The notes under the pieces: generated by a model
The model's database searches: none
The model's input: the letters and a program-made list of their open reading frames with translations, nothing else
Told to the model about the DNA's origin: nothing
Part shown: piece by piece, positions 25,297 to 33,640 of the stretch
How the letters are laid out: each line of letters starts with the position of its first letter
Numbering within the stretch: position 1 is the stretch's first letter
Assembly: GCA_902594865.1 (NCBI GenBank)
Contig: CACJNV010000011.1
Span: 1 to 45,098 of the forward strand
Length of the DNA: 45,098 bases
Source of the DNA: an uncultured Pelagibacteraceae bacterium
GTDB taxonomy: Bacteria; Pseudomonadota; Alphaproteobacteria; Pelagibacterales; Pelagibacteraceae
Direction of reading: 5' to 3'
Translations under genes and position numbers: made by a program

Positions 25297-26163
25297 TTAT
25301 TTTTTCCACTTCTTAAACCAATCTTCTTTAGCATACTCAGTTAATTTATAAGTACACCACTCATTTTTTCTACCTTTAAGTAATTTCTTATGAGTATATC
25401 TGGCTGGTATTTCATAATTTCCTGGTGGCTGACCTCTTTTCTTTTGGCCTAATGCGCATGCAATTTGTAACGGATCGAATGGTGTTTCAGATGTTGGTGT
25501 TAAATAAACAGAGTCTTTTAAATCAGGACAGGTTGGATCTTTATGATCATAAACTGCTTTACCAAATTTTGCAGATAGATCATGACTAAGAATACCTGTA
25601 CTTAAATGAGCTCCGTCTTTAACTCCTTTGGTACAAGGCATAGCAAACCCATTACCATGCAGCAATTCATGGATTGAAATTTTTGTTATTTGGCCAGAGG
25701 CTCTTTTAATAAATAAATATCCATGATGAGGTCCCATTTGACCTCCATCACCACTTGATGCGTCAGTAAAAGAAAAATACAATTTTTTTGGATTATTAAA
25801 TCCTTGTTTTTGCAAATAATAATCTGGATAATTTACATTCCACCCACCTTTTTTTGCCTTACGATCCAATCTTGCGAATGAAATATCAAGCTTACCATCT
25901 TTTCGATAATCAAATTTTAATCTTTGCTTATCTCCAGTCATTTTGAAAAATAAATCATCTATTTTTTTAACTTCTTTTTCTATCCAACCGTTTATATCTC
26001 TTTCTTTATCTTTGGTTTTTTTTGCTAGTAGATAAATAAAATGGATTTGATAATCATCATTTACATCTGGTTGATCTTCAAAGAATCTACCTGGTTTATC
26101 ATCAGAAGCAAAAATTGATGAACTAAATAGTGTAACAATTAAAATTAAAAATATTTTTTTCAT
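25297..26163 (-). CDS. Secreted HExxH protein, possible zinc metallopeptidase
   Basis: A 288-residue protein with a Sec signal peptide (M-K-K-I-F-L, hydrophobic core, cleavage after about F-A-S at 20). The centre holds I-S-I-H-E-L-L-H-G-N-G-F (162-173), a textbook H-E-x-x-H zinc motif with H165, E166 and H169, followed by G172. The metzincin third histidine at +11 is absent (M175), so another ligand such as H186 or H194 would be needed. Four cysteines (177, 212, 236, 270) could form two disulfides. I do not recognise a family. The DUF1330 gene upstream overlaps it by 4 nt, so the two are probably co-translated. Confidence 0.7.
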   Translation of the reverse strand: MKKIFLILIVTLFSSSIFASDDKPGRFFEDQPDVNDDYQIHFIYLLAKKTKDKERDINGWIEKEVKKIDDLFFKMTGDKQRLKFDYRKDGKLDISFARLDRKAKKGGWNVNYPDYYLQKQGFNNPKKLYFSFTDASSGDGGQMGPHHGYLFIKRASGQITKISIHELLHGNGFAMPCTKGVKDGAHLSTGILSHDLSAKFGKAVYDHKDPTCPDLKDSVYLTPTSETPFDPLQIACALGQKKRGQPPGNYEIPARYTHKKLLKGRKNEWCTYKLTEYAKEDWFKKWKK

Positions 26164-26450
26164 ACACCTTTAATAATTATATTTGTACCTTCAGAATTAT
26201 CTAGTCTAATTTGCTTTATTGGTTTGTATTCTTCAGAATTGTACCATTCTAATGCTTTTTCATAACTAGGAAACTTAAGCACAATTATTCTTGGAAATTT
26301 TGTTTCTCCATCAAATATTTGAAATTCACCAGCTCTTACTAAAAATTCTCCACCAAATTTTTTTACGAGTGGCGTAACCTTTTCAACATATTCTTTATAA
26401 TTTTCAGGATTAGTTACTTTTAATTGAGCTATTACGTAGCCTGCTGGCAT
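26160..26450 (-). CDS. DUF1330 domain protein
   Basis: A 96-residue protein matching the DUF1330 family, a ferredoxin-like dimeric alpha/beta-barrel fold. It has the A-Y-V-I-A-type start (G-Y-V-I-A-Q-L-K-V), P-x-x-Y-x-E-Y (15-21), G-G-E-F-L-V-R-A-G (33-41), and the strongly conserved I-V-L-K-F-P-S-Y-E-K-A-L-E-W-Y block (54-70). Family members are small soluble proteins without a settled function. Translation is coupled to the following secreted protein by a 4-nt overlap, and the carbonic anhydrase-like gene ends 9 nt upstream. Confidence 0.85.
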   Translation of the reverse strand: MPAGYVIAQLKVTNPENYKEYVEKVTPLVKKFGGEFLVRAGEFQIFDGETKFPRIIVLKFPSYEKALEWYNSEEYKPIKQIRLDNSEGTNIIIKGV

Positions 26451-26459
26451 TTATCTCCT

Positions 26460-26972
26460 CTAAAAAATTGATTTCGAATATTTTTTCCAATTATCTTGGT
26501 AATGTTTTGTGTTTTCAAATACTGCTTTTTTTTCTTCCTCTGAAACTTCTCTAATAACTTTACCTGGTGAGCCAACAACCAAAGAGTTATCTGGTATGAT
26601 TTTATTTTCAGTTATCAAAGCTTTAGCTCCAATAATACAATTCTTTCCAATATTAGCTTTATTTAAGATAACAGCTCCTATTCCAATTAAACTGTTATCT
26701 CCAATGGTACATCCATGAAGCATAACTAAATGTCCAACCGTAACATTTTTTCCTACTTTTAAAGGACATCCAGGATCTGTGTGTAATATGCTTCCATCTT
26801 GTACATTAGATCCTTCACCAATATGAATATTTTCAATATCTCCTCTAAGCACTGCATTAAACCAAATACTTGTATTTTTTTCTAAAGTAACATCCCCTAT
26901 TATTGTAGCATTCGGAGCTACCCAATTTTCGCCAGAGTTTTTTGGTTTTTTATCTTTTAAATCATAAAACAT
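26460..26972 (-). CDS. Gamma carbonic anhydrase-like hexapeptide protein
   Basis: A 170-residue left-handed beta-helix protein of the YrdA/PaaY/CaiE gamma-carbonic anhydrase-like group. It shows W-V-A-P-N-A-T-I-I-G-D-V near the N-terminus, W-F-N-A-V-L-R-G-D (37-45), N-V-Q-D-G (57-61), a metal-type histidine in I-L-H-T-D (about 65), and the paired histidines of V-G-H-L-V-M-L-H-G-C-T-I-G (about 84-96). These three histidines bind zinc or iron at trimer interfaces in the family. Many homologues lack the full catalytic loop, so carbonic anhydrase activity is likely but not certain. It is divergent from the thioredoxin-fold gene, with 19 nt between starts. Confidence 0.88.
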   Translation of the reverse strand: MFYDLKDKKPKNSGENWVAPNATIIGDVTLEKNTSIWFNAVLRGDIENIHIGEGSNVQDGSILHTDPGCPLKVGKNVTVGHLVMLHGCTIGDNSLIGIGAVILNKANIGKNCIIGAKALITENKIIPDNSLVVGSPGKVIREVSEEEKKAVFENTKHYQDNWKKYSKSIF

Positions 26973-26991
26973 AATCTATATATTTTACATT

Positions 26992-27546
26992 ATGCCTATA
27001 CAAACTCCAATATGTGATTTTGGTCAAAAAGCTATTCCATTTGAATTAAAATCTACTGATAATAAAATTCTGTCTTTAAATGATATCAAAGGTGAAAATG
27101 GAACTTTGATAATGTTCATTTGTAATCATTGTCCATATGTAAAAGCTATTACAAAAGAATTAGTTGAAGATAGTAGTGAATTAAACAAAATTGGTATTAA
27201 CTCTGTTGCCATATGCTCAAATGACTTTGTTAATTATCCAGACGACTCATTTGATAACATGATCAAGTTTTCAAATGAAAATCATTTCAATTTTCCTTAT
27301 TTACATGATGAAACTCAAGAAATTGCTAAAGCATATGATGCTGTATGTACTCCAGATTTCTTTGGCTACAATAAAAATCTAGAACTTCAATACAGAGGAC
27401 GATTAAGAGAACTTAAAAAGTTTATTCCAGTTAAAGATGGAGAAAGTGATCTGCTAACAGCTATGAGACAAATAGCTGAAACTGGAAAAGGTCCTGAAGA
27501 TCAAATACCCAGCGCGGGCTGTGGTATTAAATGGAAGTATGATTAA
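26992..27546 (+). CDS. Thioredoxin-fold (AhpC/TSA-type) family protein
   Basis: A 184-residue cytoplasmic protein with a thioredoxin fold. The redox motif C-N-H-C-P-Y-V-K (about 43-50) is C-x-x-C, as in the group often labelled thioredoxin family protein or AhpC/TSA family. G-E-N-G-T-L-I-M-F precedes it, and the C-terminus P-S-A-G-C-G-I-K-W-K is characteristic of this subgroup. There is no signal peptide. It may be a thiol peroxidase or disulfide reductase; the partner is unknown. Its stop overlaps the glycosyltransferase start by one base (TAATG). Confidence 0.85.
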   Translation: MPIQTPICDFGQKAIPFELKSTDNKILSLNDIKGENGTLIMFICNHCPYVKAITKELVEDSSELNKIGINSVAICSNDFVNYPDDSFDNMIKFSNENHFNFPYLHDETQEIAKAYDAVCTPDFFGYNKNLELQYRGRLRELKKFIPVKDGESDLLTAMRQIAETGKGPEDQIPSAGCGIKWKYD

Positions 27547-28628
27547 TGTATCTAATTATAACTAGATCATTCCCACCTGAACTTGGTGGTATGCAAAATC
27601 TAATGTGGGGCCTTTCAAGAGAACTGTCTAAAAACTTTATGATAAAAGTTTTTGCAGATCATATAGAAGGTCATAAAGAATTTGATGAGCAAGCCTCTTT
27701 TTCGATCGAAAGAGTTGGAGGAATTAAACTACTTAGAAAATATAGAAAAGCACAATTAATTAATGAATATATCAAAGAAAATAAAATAGATGGAATTATT
27801 GCTGATCATTGGAAAAGTTTAGAGCTTATTAAAACTTCTAAGAAAAAATACTGTTTAATTCATAGTAAAGAAATCAACCATCCCAAAGGTTCTAGTCAAA
27901 ATAAAAGAGTAATTAGTGTTTTAAATAATGTTGAAAAAGTTATAGCAAATTCTCAGTTTACAAAAAATCTAGCAATAGAACTTGGTGTTAATGAAAATAA
28001 AGTAATTGTAATAAATCCAGGTGTGGATCCTGCTGAAGAATTAAATAAAAAAACTTTAGATAAAGTTGAAAGTATACTTAAAGTTAAAAATCCAAGACTA
28101 ATTACAGTTTCAAGATTTGATAAACGTAAAAATCATGAAAAAATAGTAATGGCTATAAGGAATTTAAAACAAATTTATCCTGATATTGTTTACATTTGTG
28201 TTGGATATGGAGAAGAAGAGGAAAATATTAAAAAATTGGTAAAAGAACTAGATCTTGAAGCGCAAGTTATGTTTTTTAAAGATATTAGTAATGATTTAAA
28301 AAATGCTTTAGTTTCAAAATCAAATATCTTTGTGATGCCATCCATAATACATAAAAAATCAGTTGAAGGTTTTGGTATAGCTTACGTTGAAGCTGCACAA
28401 TACAGTATTCCATCAATTGGTGGTAAAGATGGTGGTGCAGCAGATGCAATTGATCACGAAAAAACTGGTTTAATATGTGATGGAAATAGTCTTGATGATA
28501 TTTATTCTTCAATTACTTCAATGTTAGAAAATAAAAAGTATTTAAATCTTGGGAAAAATGCAAAAGAATTTGTTAATAAATTTCAATGGTCAAAAATAAT
28601 TGAAGAATACAAAAAGATACTAAATTGA
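27546..28628 (+). CDS. Glycosyltransferase family 4
   Basis: A 360-residue GT-B glycosyltransferase. The acceptor domain starts I-I-T-R-S-F-P-P-E-L-G-G-M-Q-N, the usual GT4 beginning. The donor domain contains T-V-S-R-F-D-K-R-K-N-H-E (about 188-199) and the E-x7-E signature in S-V-E-G-F-G-I-A-Y-V-E-A (about 275-286). It probably adds a sugar to a surface polysaccharide or lipid in the cytoplasm. Donor and acceptor are unknown. It overlaps the upstream thioredoxin-fold gene by 1 nt and the downstream EamA gene by 4 nt. Confidence 0.88.
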   Translation: MYLIITRSFPPELGGMQNLMWGLSRELSKNFMIKVFADHIEGHKEFDEQASFSIERVGGIKLLRKYRKAQLINEYIKENKIDGIIADHWKSLELIKTSKKKYCLIHSKEINHPKGSSQNKRVISVLNNVEKVIANSQFTKNLAIELGVNENKVIVINPGVDPAEELNKKTLDKVESILKVKNPRLITVSRFDKRKNHEKIVMAIRNLKQIYPDIVYICVGYGEEEENIKKLVKELDLEAQVMFFKDISNDLKNALVSKSNIFVMPSIIHKKSVEGFGIAYVEAAQYSIPSIGGKDGGAADAIDHEKTGLICDGNSLDDIYSSITSMLENKKYLNLGKNAKEFVNKFQWSKIIEEYKKILN

Positions 28629-29515
28629 TTTCAAATAATAAATTAGCAATTTTTTTAATTATAATCTCAGTTTTTTGTGGAACATTAATGTTAACCTTTT
28701 TAAAATTAGCACAAGAAGAAGTTAATGTTTATGTTGCTGGTTTTTTTAGATTTTTATTTGGTTTACTAATTATTTTTCCCTACATGCTAAAATCTAATTT
28801 TACAGTTTTTAAAACAAATCATCATAAAAAACATTTTTTAAGAGCGGTTTTAAACTTGCCTTCAATGTTATTATATTTCTCAGCCTTAGTAATGATGCCA
28901 ATTGAAAAAGCTACAGCTATATCTTTTGTGGTTCCTTTCATAGTAACAATATTGGCAGTTTTGTTTCTGGGAGAAAAAATTTACATATATAGAAGTTTTG
29001 CACTAGTTTTAGGATTTATTGGCATGTTAATAATTTTAAGACCAGGAATAATTGAAATCTCTCTTGGAGTTTATATGGCACTGGCATCGTCTTTTATGTG
29101 GTCAATAGTAATTATAATTACAAAAACTATCGCAAAAGATGACAGTTCGATTACGATTTTATCTTATGGATACACGTATATGACAATTTTTAGTTTCATT
29201 ATTGCGTTGTTTTATTGGCAAACACCTAGTTTTCAAACTTTGATTTATTTATTTTTTGCAGGTTTGTTTGGTACATTGTTACATCTTTGCATAAATCACG
29301 CATACAAATTAGTAGATGTTAGTATGACACAACCATACTCATTTCTAAGTTTAGTGTTTGCTTCTTTAATTGGCTATTATGTTTTTAGTGAAACACCTGA
29401 TCTATTCACTTGGATTGGTGCTAGTGTTATATTTTTAGGTGTTTTAATCATGTCATATCGTGAAATGAAGCTTGATAAAGAAATTATTAGAAAACGGATA
29501 GATATTAAATCTTAA
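28625..29515 (+). CDS. EamA/DMT-family transporter
   Basis: A 296-residue membrane protein with about ten helices in two EamA repeats (roughly 8-135 and 145-285). Typical features are F-F-R-F-L-F-G near 38-44, the charged loop before T-A-I-S-F-V-V-P-F near 97, and A-Y-K-L-V-D-V-S-M-T-Q-P in the second repeat. DMT members export amino acids, nucleosides or drugs; the substrate is not inferable. The start is a TTG sharing TTGA with the glycosyltransferase stop, which argues for translational coupling. Its stop shares TTAA with the convergent tctA gene. Confidence 0.85.
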   Translation: MISNNKLAIFLIIISVFCGTLMLTFLKLAQEEVNVYVAGFFRFLFGLLIIFPYMLKSNFTVFKTNHHKKHFLRAVLNLPSMLLYFSALVMMPIEKATAISFVVPFIVTILAVLFLGEKIYIYRSFALVLGFIGMLIILRPGIIEISLGVYMALASSFMWSIVIIITKTIAKDDSSITILSYGYTYMTIFSFIIALFYWQTPSFQTLIYLFFAGLFGTLLHLCINHAYKLVDVSMTQPYSFLSLVFASLIGYYVFSETPDLFTWIGASVIFLGVLIMSYREMKLDKEIIRKRIDIKS

Positions 29516-31011
29516 TTTTTTCTCTTAAAGGTTTTGTAAATATGCCAAAATACAATTAAAATTGTAGTTGCTAAGATACATGCAGTTAATGTTCTGTCCC
29601 ACAAAAATTCCCATGAACCATTACTTAATAATAAAGACCTTCTAAGATTTTCCTCCATCAATCCACCTAAAACGAAAGCTAATATTAAAGGTGGCATTGG
29701 AAAATCATATAATCTTAAAAAAGTTGCAACTACAGCAATCCCAATCATTAAATAAATATCAAAATTATTAAATGACATTACGTAAATCCCAGTAACAGAG
29801 AAAAATAAAATTAGAGGAATTAAATAATTTTTAGGAACAGCAAGAATTCTAGCTATATAGGGAATGAGTGGTAAGTTTAATATAAGAAGAATTACCATTC
29901 CAATATACATAGACATAATTATTGACCAAAAAATCTCTGGATTAGTCATATAAAGTCTAGGACCAGGCTGAACACCAAAACCTAAAAGAGCCCCTAGCAT
30001 TACTGCGGTTGTTCCGCTCCCAGGAATTCCTAAAGTAAGCATAGGAACAAAAGAACCTGAACAAGCAGCGTTATTTGCAGTTTCTGGTGCCGACAAACCA
30101 TTTACACTACCTTTACCAAATTTTTCTTTTTCCTCATCGCTGACTACATTTCTTTCCATTCCATAAGCTAAAAAAGATGCAATTGTTGCACCAGCTCCTG
30201 GAAGAACACCAATTAAAAAACCAATTATTGATGATCTTGGAATTGTCTTGTACATTTTTGTTCTTTCTTCTTTATTAATTTTAATTGAGCCTAATTCAGT
30301 TAAAGAAACCTGTTTAGCAGCACTGGTTGGATCATTTCTTTTTAAAATAATTGTTAACGCTTCACTCATTGCAAATGTTGCCATTACAACAAGTACGAAG
30401 CTAATCCCATCAGTTAAGTTCATATTATTAAATGTGAATCTTGTAATATCAGACAAACTATCTTGGCCAACAGATGCCAACATCAATCCAAGTACTACCA
30501 TCATCATTGCTTTTAAAAATTGTCCTTTAGATGAAAAAGCAGCAATCGCTGTTAAACCTAAAATCATTAAAGCAAAATAATCTGGCGATCTAAAAGACAA
30601 ACTTACTTTTGATAAACTTGGTGCCATAAATAATAAATAAATTGCAGATAATGTTCCGCCTGCAAAAGAACTCCAGGCTGCAATCGCTAAGGCTTTTCCC
30701 GCTTTACCTTGTTGTGCCATAGGATAACCATCAAATGAAGTTGCAACTGTTCCAGGAACACCAGGTGCATTTAATAATATAGAAGAAGTAGAACCACCAA
30801 ATACTGCTCCATAATAAACCCCAGCCATTAAAATCAATCCTGTTGCAGGATCAAAACCATAAGTAATTGGTATCATTAATGCGATTGCTGTCATTGGACC
30901 AAGACCAGGAAGCATTCCAATGATTGTTCCAAAAAAACAACCAACCATTACCATTAATATATTTTGAATCGTAAGTGCTGTTGTTAATCCAATTAATATT
31001 CCTTCAATCAT
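29512..31011 (-). CDS. tctA: Tripartite tricarboxylate transporter, large permease TctA
   Basis: A 499-residue TctA-family permease with about 12 membrane helices. The two family motifs are visible: G-x-I-x-G-x-x-P-G-L-G (G-T-I-I-G-M-L-P-G-L-G, about 28-38) and P-G-V-P-G-T (about 84-89), with the matching G-V-L-P-G-A-G-A (about 264-271) and G-I-P-G-S-G-T-T-A in the second half. Together with TctB and the periplasmic TctC it takes up a carboxylate using the ion gradient. The substrate may be citrate or another organic acid. It is translationally coupled to tctB (4-nt overlap). Confidence 0.93.
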   Translation of the reverse strand: MIEGILIGLTTALTIQNILMVMVGCFFGTIIGMLPGLGPMTAIALMIPITYGFDPATGLILMAGVYYGAVFGGSTSSILLNAPGVPGTVATSFDGYPMAQQGKAGKALAIAAWSSFAGGTLSAIYLLFMAPSLSKVSLSFRSPDYFALMILGLTAIAAFSSKGQFLKAMMMVVLGLMLASVGQDSLSDITRFTFNNMNLTDGISFVLVVMATFAMSEALTIILKRNDPTSAAKQVSLTELGSIKINKEERTKMYKTIPRSSIIGFLIGVLPGAGATIASFLAYGMERNVVSDEEKEKFGKGSVNGLSAPETANNAACSGSFVPMLTLGIPGSGTTAVMLGALLGFGVQPGPRLYMTNPEIFWSIIMSMYIGMVILLILNLPLIPYIARILAVPKNYLIPLILFFSVTGIYVMSFNNFDIYLMIGIAVVATFLRLYDFPMPPLILAFVLGGLMEENLRRSLLLSNGSWEFLWDRTLTACILATTILIVFWHIYKTFKRKN

Positions 31012-31478
31012 CCCATAACTCCAATTGACTGTAAGAATGGATCTCTCAAATATATATCAAGAATACCGTGGAGCAGATACATAAAGGCAGCAACAAATGG
31101 AAAGGATAATAAAAACATTAAAATCCATCTTCGTTCTCCTAAGAAATAATATGAAGTAAATAAAAATAAAGAAGTAGTTAAAAAATAACCAACTTTTAAA
31201 ATTGTAGCTCCATAAATAATAGCAATCAATATAAGAATACCTGTTTTCTTATATTCTAAATTTTTATGATCAACTTTAATAGTATTTGGATCTGGTAAAA
31301 TAAGTTTTAATCCAGAAAAGAATAATCCTGCATAACCTAAATAAATTGGAAATGTTCGTGCATTAAATGGTGCATTTTCGTCAAATGCAAAAACTTGAAT
31401 TTGATAAGCAGTATATAAATAAAATGCTGAAAATATAAAAAAGAGCAGTGATATAATTTTTGTAGTATTTATATTCAC
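31008..31478 (-). CDS. tctB: Tripartite tricarboxylate transporter, small subunit TctB
   Basis: A 156-residue membrane protein with four predicted helices, the usual TctB topology, and F-N-A-R-T-F-P-I-Y-L-G as the conserved F-P-x-x-x-G segment after helix 1. The start is most likely GTG at 31478, since no ATG fits and the frame opens with a proper first helix. That GTG lies inside the arm of a strong inverted repeat, and I see no good ribosome site, so expression may be low relative to TctC. It ends overlapping tctA by 4 nt. Confidence 0.85.
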   Translation of the reverse strand: MNINTTKIISLLFFIFSAFYLYTAYQIQVFAFDENAPFNARTFPIYLGYAGLFFSGLKLILPDPNTIKVDHKNLEYKKTGILILIAIIYGATILKVGYFLTTSLFLFTSYYFLGERRWILMFLLSFPFVAAFMYLLHGILDIYLRDPFLQSIGVMG

Positions 31479-31484
31479 TGCTCT
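31442..31484 (-). repeat. Inverted repeat covering the tctB start codon
   Basis: AGAGCAGTGA (31442-31451) and TCACTGCTCT (31475-31484) are perfect 10-bp arms, extendable by about three A-T pairs with one bulge. In the minus-strand mRNA the GTG start of tctB (31478-31476) is inside the 5' arm, and the structure begins 21 nt after the tctC stop. It has no T tract, so it is not a classical terminator. It could stabilise the 3' end of tctC mRNA and hold back tctB translation. Confidence 0.6.
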
Positions 31485-31505
31485 AATTTTAAATAACCCT
31501 AAGGA

Positions 31506-32486
31506 TTATATCACTCCTAGTTTTTTCATAAGAGCTGTCATTTCTTGAGTTTGTTTTTCTAAGAAGGAAACAAACTTGCCTTCTGGATTATAAATATTAA
31601 CCCAAGCATTTCTTGCTCTTACAGTTTCCCATTCAGGAGTTTTTTGTACATCGCCAAGCATTTTTGCAATAGCTGATCTATCAGCATCGCTCATACCTGG
31701 AGGGCCAAAGAAACCTCTCCAGTTAACGAATTGTACATCGTATCCTTGCTCTTTAAGAGTTGGTGCATCTGGTGCATCAGAAACTCTTGAAGGGGCTGTG
31801 ATACCAATAATTCTTACTTGGTCTCTTGCACCCATCAATTCACCTAAACCAGTTGAAATGATTTGAGTTTCTCCAGATAAAAGTCCAGCTAAAGCTTTTC
31901 CACCAGCATCATAAGGAATGTATTGAACAGCATTCGGATCTGCACCTGCAGCTTGGAATGCTAAAGCACCAATTAAATGGTCCATACTTCCTCTTACTGA
32001 TCCTCCAGCCATTTTAACTGAATTTGGATCTTTTTTATATGCATTAACTACATCTTTAAAATTTTTAAAAGATGAACTTTTTGCAACTGCTATAGCACCG
32101 TAGTCACCAATTACACCAGCGATTGGCACAACATCTTTATAAGATAAAGTTCCACTTCCTTTTACATAACCTTTGTGTCTAGTAATTGATCTTAATACTA
32201 ATGGTGTTGATTGAACTAAAACTGTGTTAGCAGGTTTAGTGTTAATCATATAAGCAAGTGCTTTACCACCACCACCACCTGACATATTTTCAAATGATGC
32301 GCTATTTAACATTCCAGCTTTTGTTAAAGCTTCTCCAGTACCTCTAGCAGTTCCATCCCAACCACCTCCAGCACCGCCACCAATTACAAAGTGCAATTTA
32401 TCAATTGCTAATGAACTAGTAGTTGTCGCTGAGAATAATAGGATTGCTGAGAATAGTACTGAAAATAATTTTTTAATATTACTCAT
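31506..32486 (-). CDS. tctC: Tripartite tricarboxylate transporter substrate-binding protein TctC
   Basis: A 326-residue periplasmic binding protein of the TctC/Bug family. The Sec signal peptide runs to about residue 27 (cleavage near S-L-A). The mature protein has the ligand-binding G-G-G-A-G-G-G-W-D-G-T-A-R near its start (37-49) and the Y-I-P-Y-D-A-G-G-K-A-L motif (about 188-198) that is diagnostic of Bug proteins. It captures the carboxylate substrate and delivers it to TctAB. A sigma-70-like promoter and an AGAGG ribosome site precede it. It is the first gene of tctC-tctB-tctA. Confidence 0.94.
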   Translation of the reverse strand: MSNIKKLFSVLFSAILLFSATTTSSLAIDKLHFVIGGGAGGGWDGTARGTGEALTKAGMLNSASFENMSGGGGGKALAYMINTKPANTVLVQSTPLVLRSITRHKGYVKGSGTLSYKDVVPIAGVIGDYGAIAVAKSSSFKNFKDVVNAYKKDPNSVKMAGGSVRGSMDHLIGALAFQAAGADPNAVQYIPYDAGGKALAGLLSGETQIISTGLGELMGARDQVRIIGITAPSRVSDAPDAPTLKEQGYDVQFVNWRGFFGPPGMSDADRSAIAKMLGDVQKTPEWETVRARNAWVNIYNPEGKFVSFLEKQTQEMTALMKKLGVI

Positions 32487-32519
32487 AATACCTCTCTTAT
32501 TGTTTATTATTTTATTTGT

Positions 32520-32548
32520 ATTAAATAGTTAATATAAACTAGAGTCAA
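32520..32548 (-). promoter_or_regulatory. Probable promoter of tctCBA
   Basis: On the minus strand TTGACT (32548-32543) and TTTAAT (32525-32520) are separated by 17 nt, in the 74-nt gap between tctC and the divergent AbrB-family gene. The predicted start gives a leader of about 25-30 nt that contains AGAGAGG four bases before the tctC ATG. Confidence 0.55.
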
Positions 32549-32560
32549 TCAGATAGATAA

Positions 32561-33640
32561 ATGAAAATGAATTTATTAATCAAAAATTTTAAAGAAAATT
32601 TATCTCAGATATTAACAATTAAATTTATTTCTGTCTTAATAATTTCTTTTCCTAGCGCAATTATTGCAGACTATTTTAATATTCCTCTGGCTTGGTTTTT
32701 GGGACCTATGATTATCACCTCAATTGCTGCTTTATCAGGTCTAAAAATCATTATGCCTAAAATTGTATTAAGTTTTATCTTGATAATTTTAGGTTTACAT
32801 ATTGGAAATTACATAGACCAAAATCTATTTAATCAAATGTTTGATTGGATTTGGACTTCGCTAATTATGTTAATCTACATAATAATTTGTATTTTAGTTG
32901 TCTCTAAATACCTTCAAAAATTTGCAAGTTATGGTGAAAAAGCCTCAATATTTTCAGCAGCTCCTGGTGCGTTAGGCCCTTTAATGATTTTAGCTGAAAA
33001 TGAAAAAACAGATTTATCTCAAGTAGCAACCTCTCACTTAATCAGATTAATCATCATAATAACTGTAATTCCATTTATTATAGTAAATAATACCGGTAAC
33101 GATGTTTTATTAAATGACAACTTTAATTATTTAACTCAAAATCATTTAAATCTAATTTTACTTATTGTTGCATCATTATTTTTTATTTTTGTTTTTGACA
33201 AAATTAAAATTCCTGCAGCTTTATTGTCTGGGACATTATTTGCGAGTGGTTTGTTGCAAATTACAGATATAGCCTCATATAAATTACCAGATGAAACAGT
33301 AAATTTTTGTCTGCTAATTCTTGGTTCTTCAGTTGGTTGTAGATTTGCTGAAAAAACTGTTAAAGAGATAGCTAATAATTCTCTTCATAGTATTGTAGCT
33401 ACTACTATTTTGGTTGTACTAGGTTTAGTTGCAGCCTATGTTGCAACATTATTTGTTGATACAAATATTCTAACTCTAATTTTATCTTTTAGTCCTGGCG
33501 GAATTTATGAGGTGGCAGTTATAGCAATTGCTTTTGATTTAGACCCAGACTTTGTCGCTTTTCACCATATAATAAGATTACTTTTCATACTTTTCACAGT
33601 TCCTGTATTTTTAAGAATAATTGAAAAAATTAAGAAATAA
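32561..33640 (+). CDS. AbrB-family membrane protein
   Basis: A 359-residue integral membrane protein of the AbrB (membrane duplication) family, sometimes mis-named ammonia monooxygenase. It has about ten hydrophobic helices in two repeats. Each repeat has the W-F-L-G-P-x and P-G-A/G-x-x-E-style segments: P-L-A-W-F-L-G-P-M near 45-53, A-P-G-A-L-G-P-L near 132-139, and S-P-G-G-I-Y-E-V-A-V near 310-319. Function in bacteria is poorly defined. It is divergent from tctCBA, a gene arrangement that suggests a transport or regulatory partnership. Its end overlaps the convergent GT9 gene by 11 nt. Confidence 0.85.
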   Translation: MKMNLLIKNFKENLSQILTIKFISVLIISFPSAIIADYFNIPLAWFLGPMIITSIAALSGLKIIMPKIVLSFILIILGLHIGNYIDQNLFNQMFDWIWTSLIMLIYIIICILVVSKYLQKFASYGEKASIFSAAPGALGPLMILAENEKTDLSQVATSHLIRLIIIITVIPFIIVNNTGNDVLLNDNFNYLTQNHLNLILLIVASLFFIFVFDKIKIPAALLSGTLFASGLLQITDIASYKLPDETVNFCLLILGSSVGCRFAEKTVKEIANNSLHSIVATTILVVLGLVAAYVATLFVDTNILTLILSFSPGGIYEVAVIAIAFDLDPDFVAFHHIIRLLFILFTVPVFLRIIEKIKK

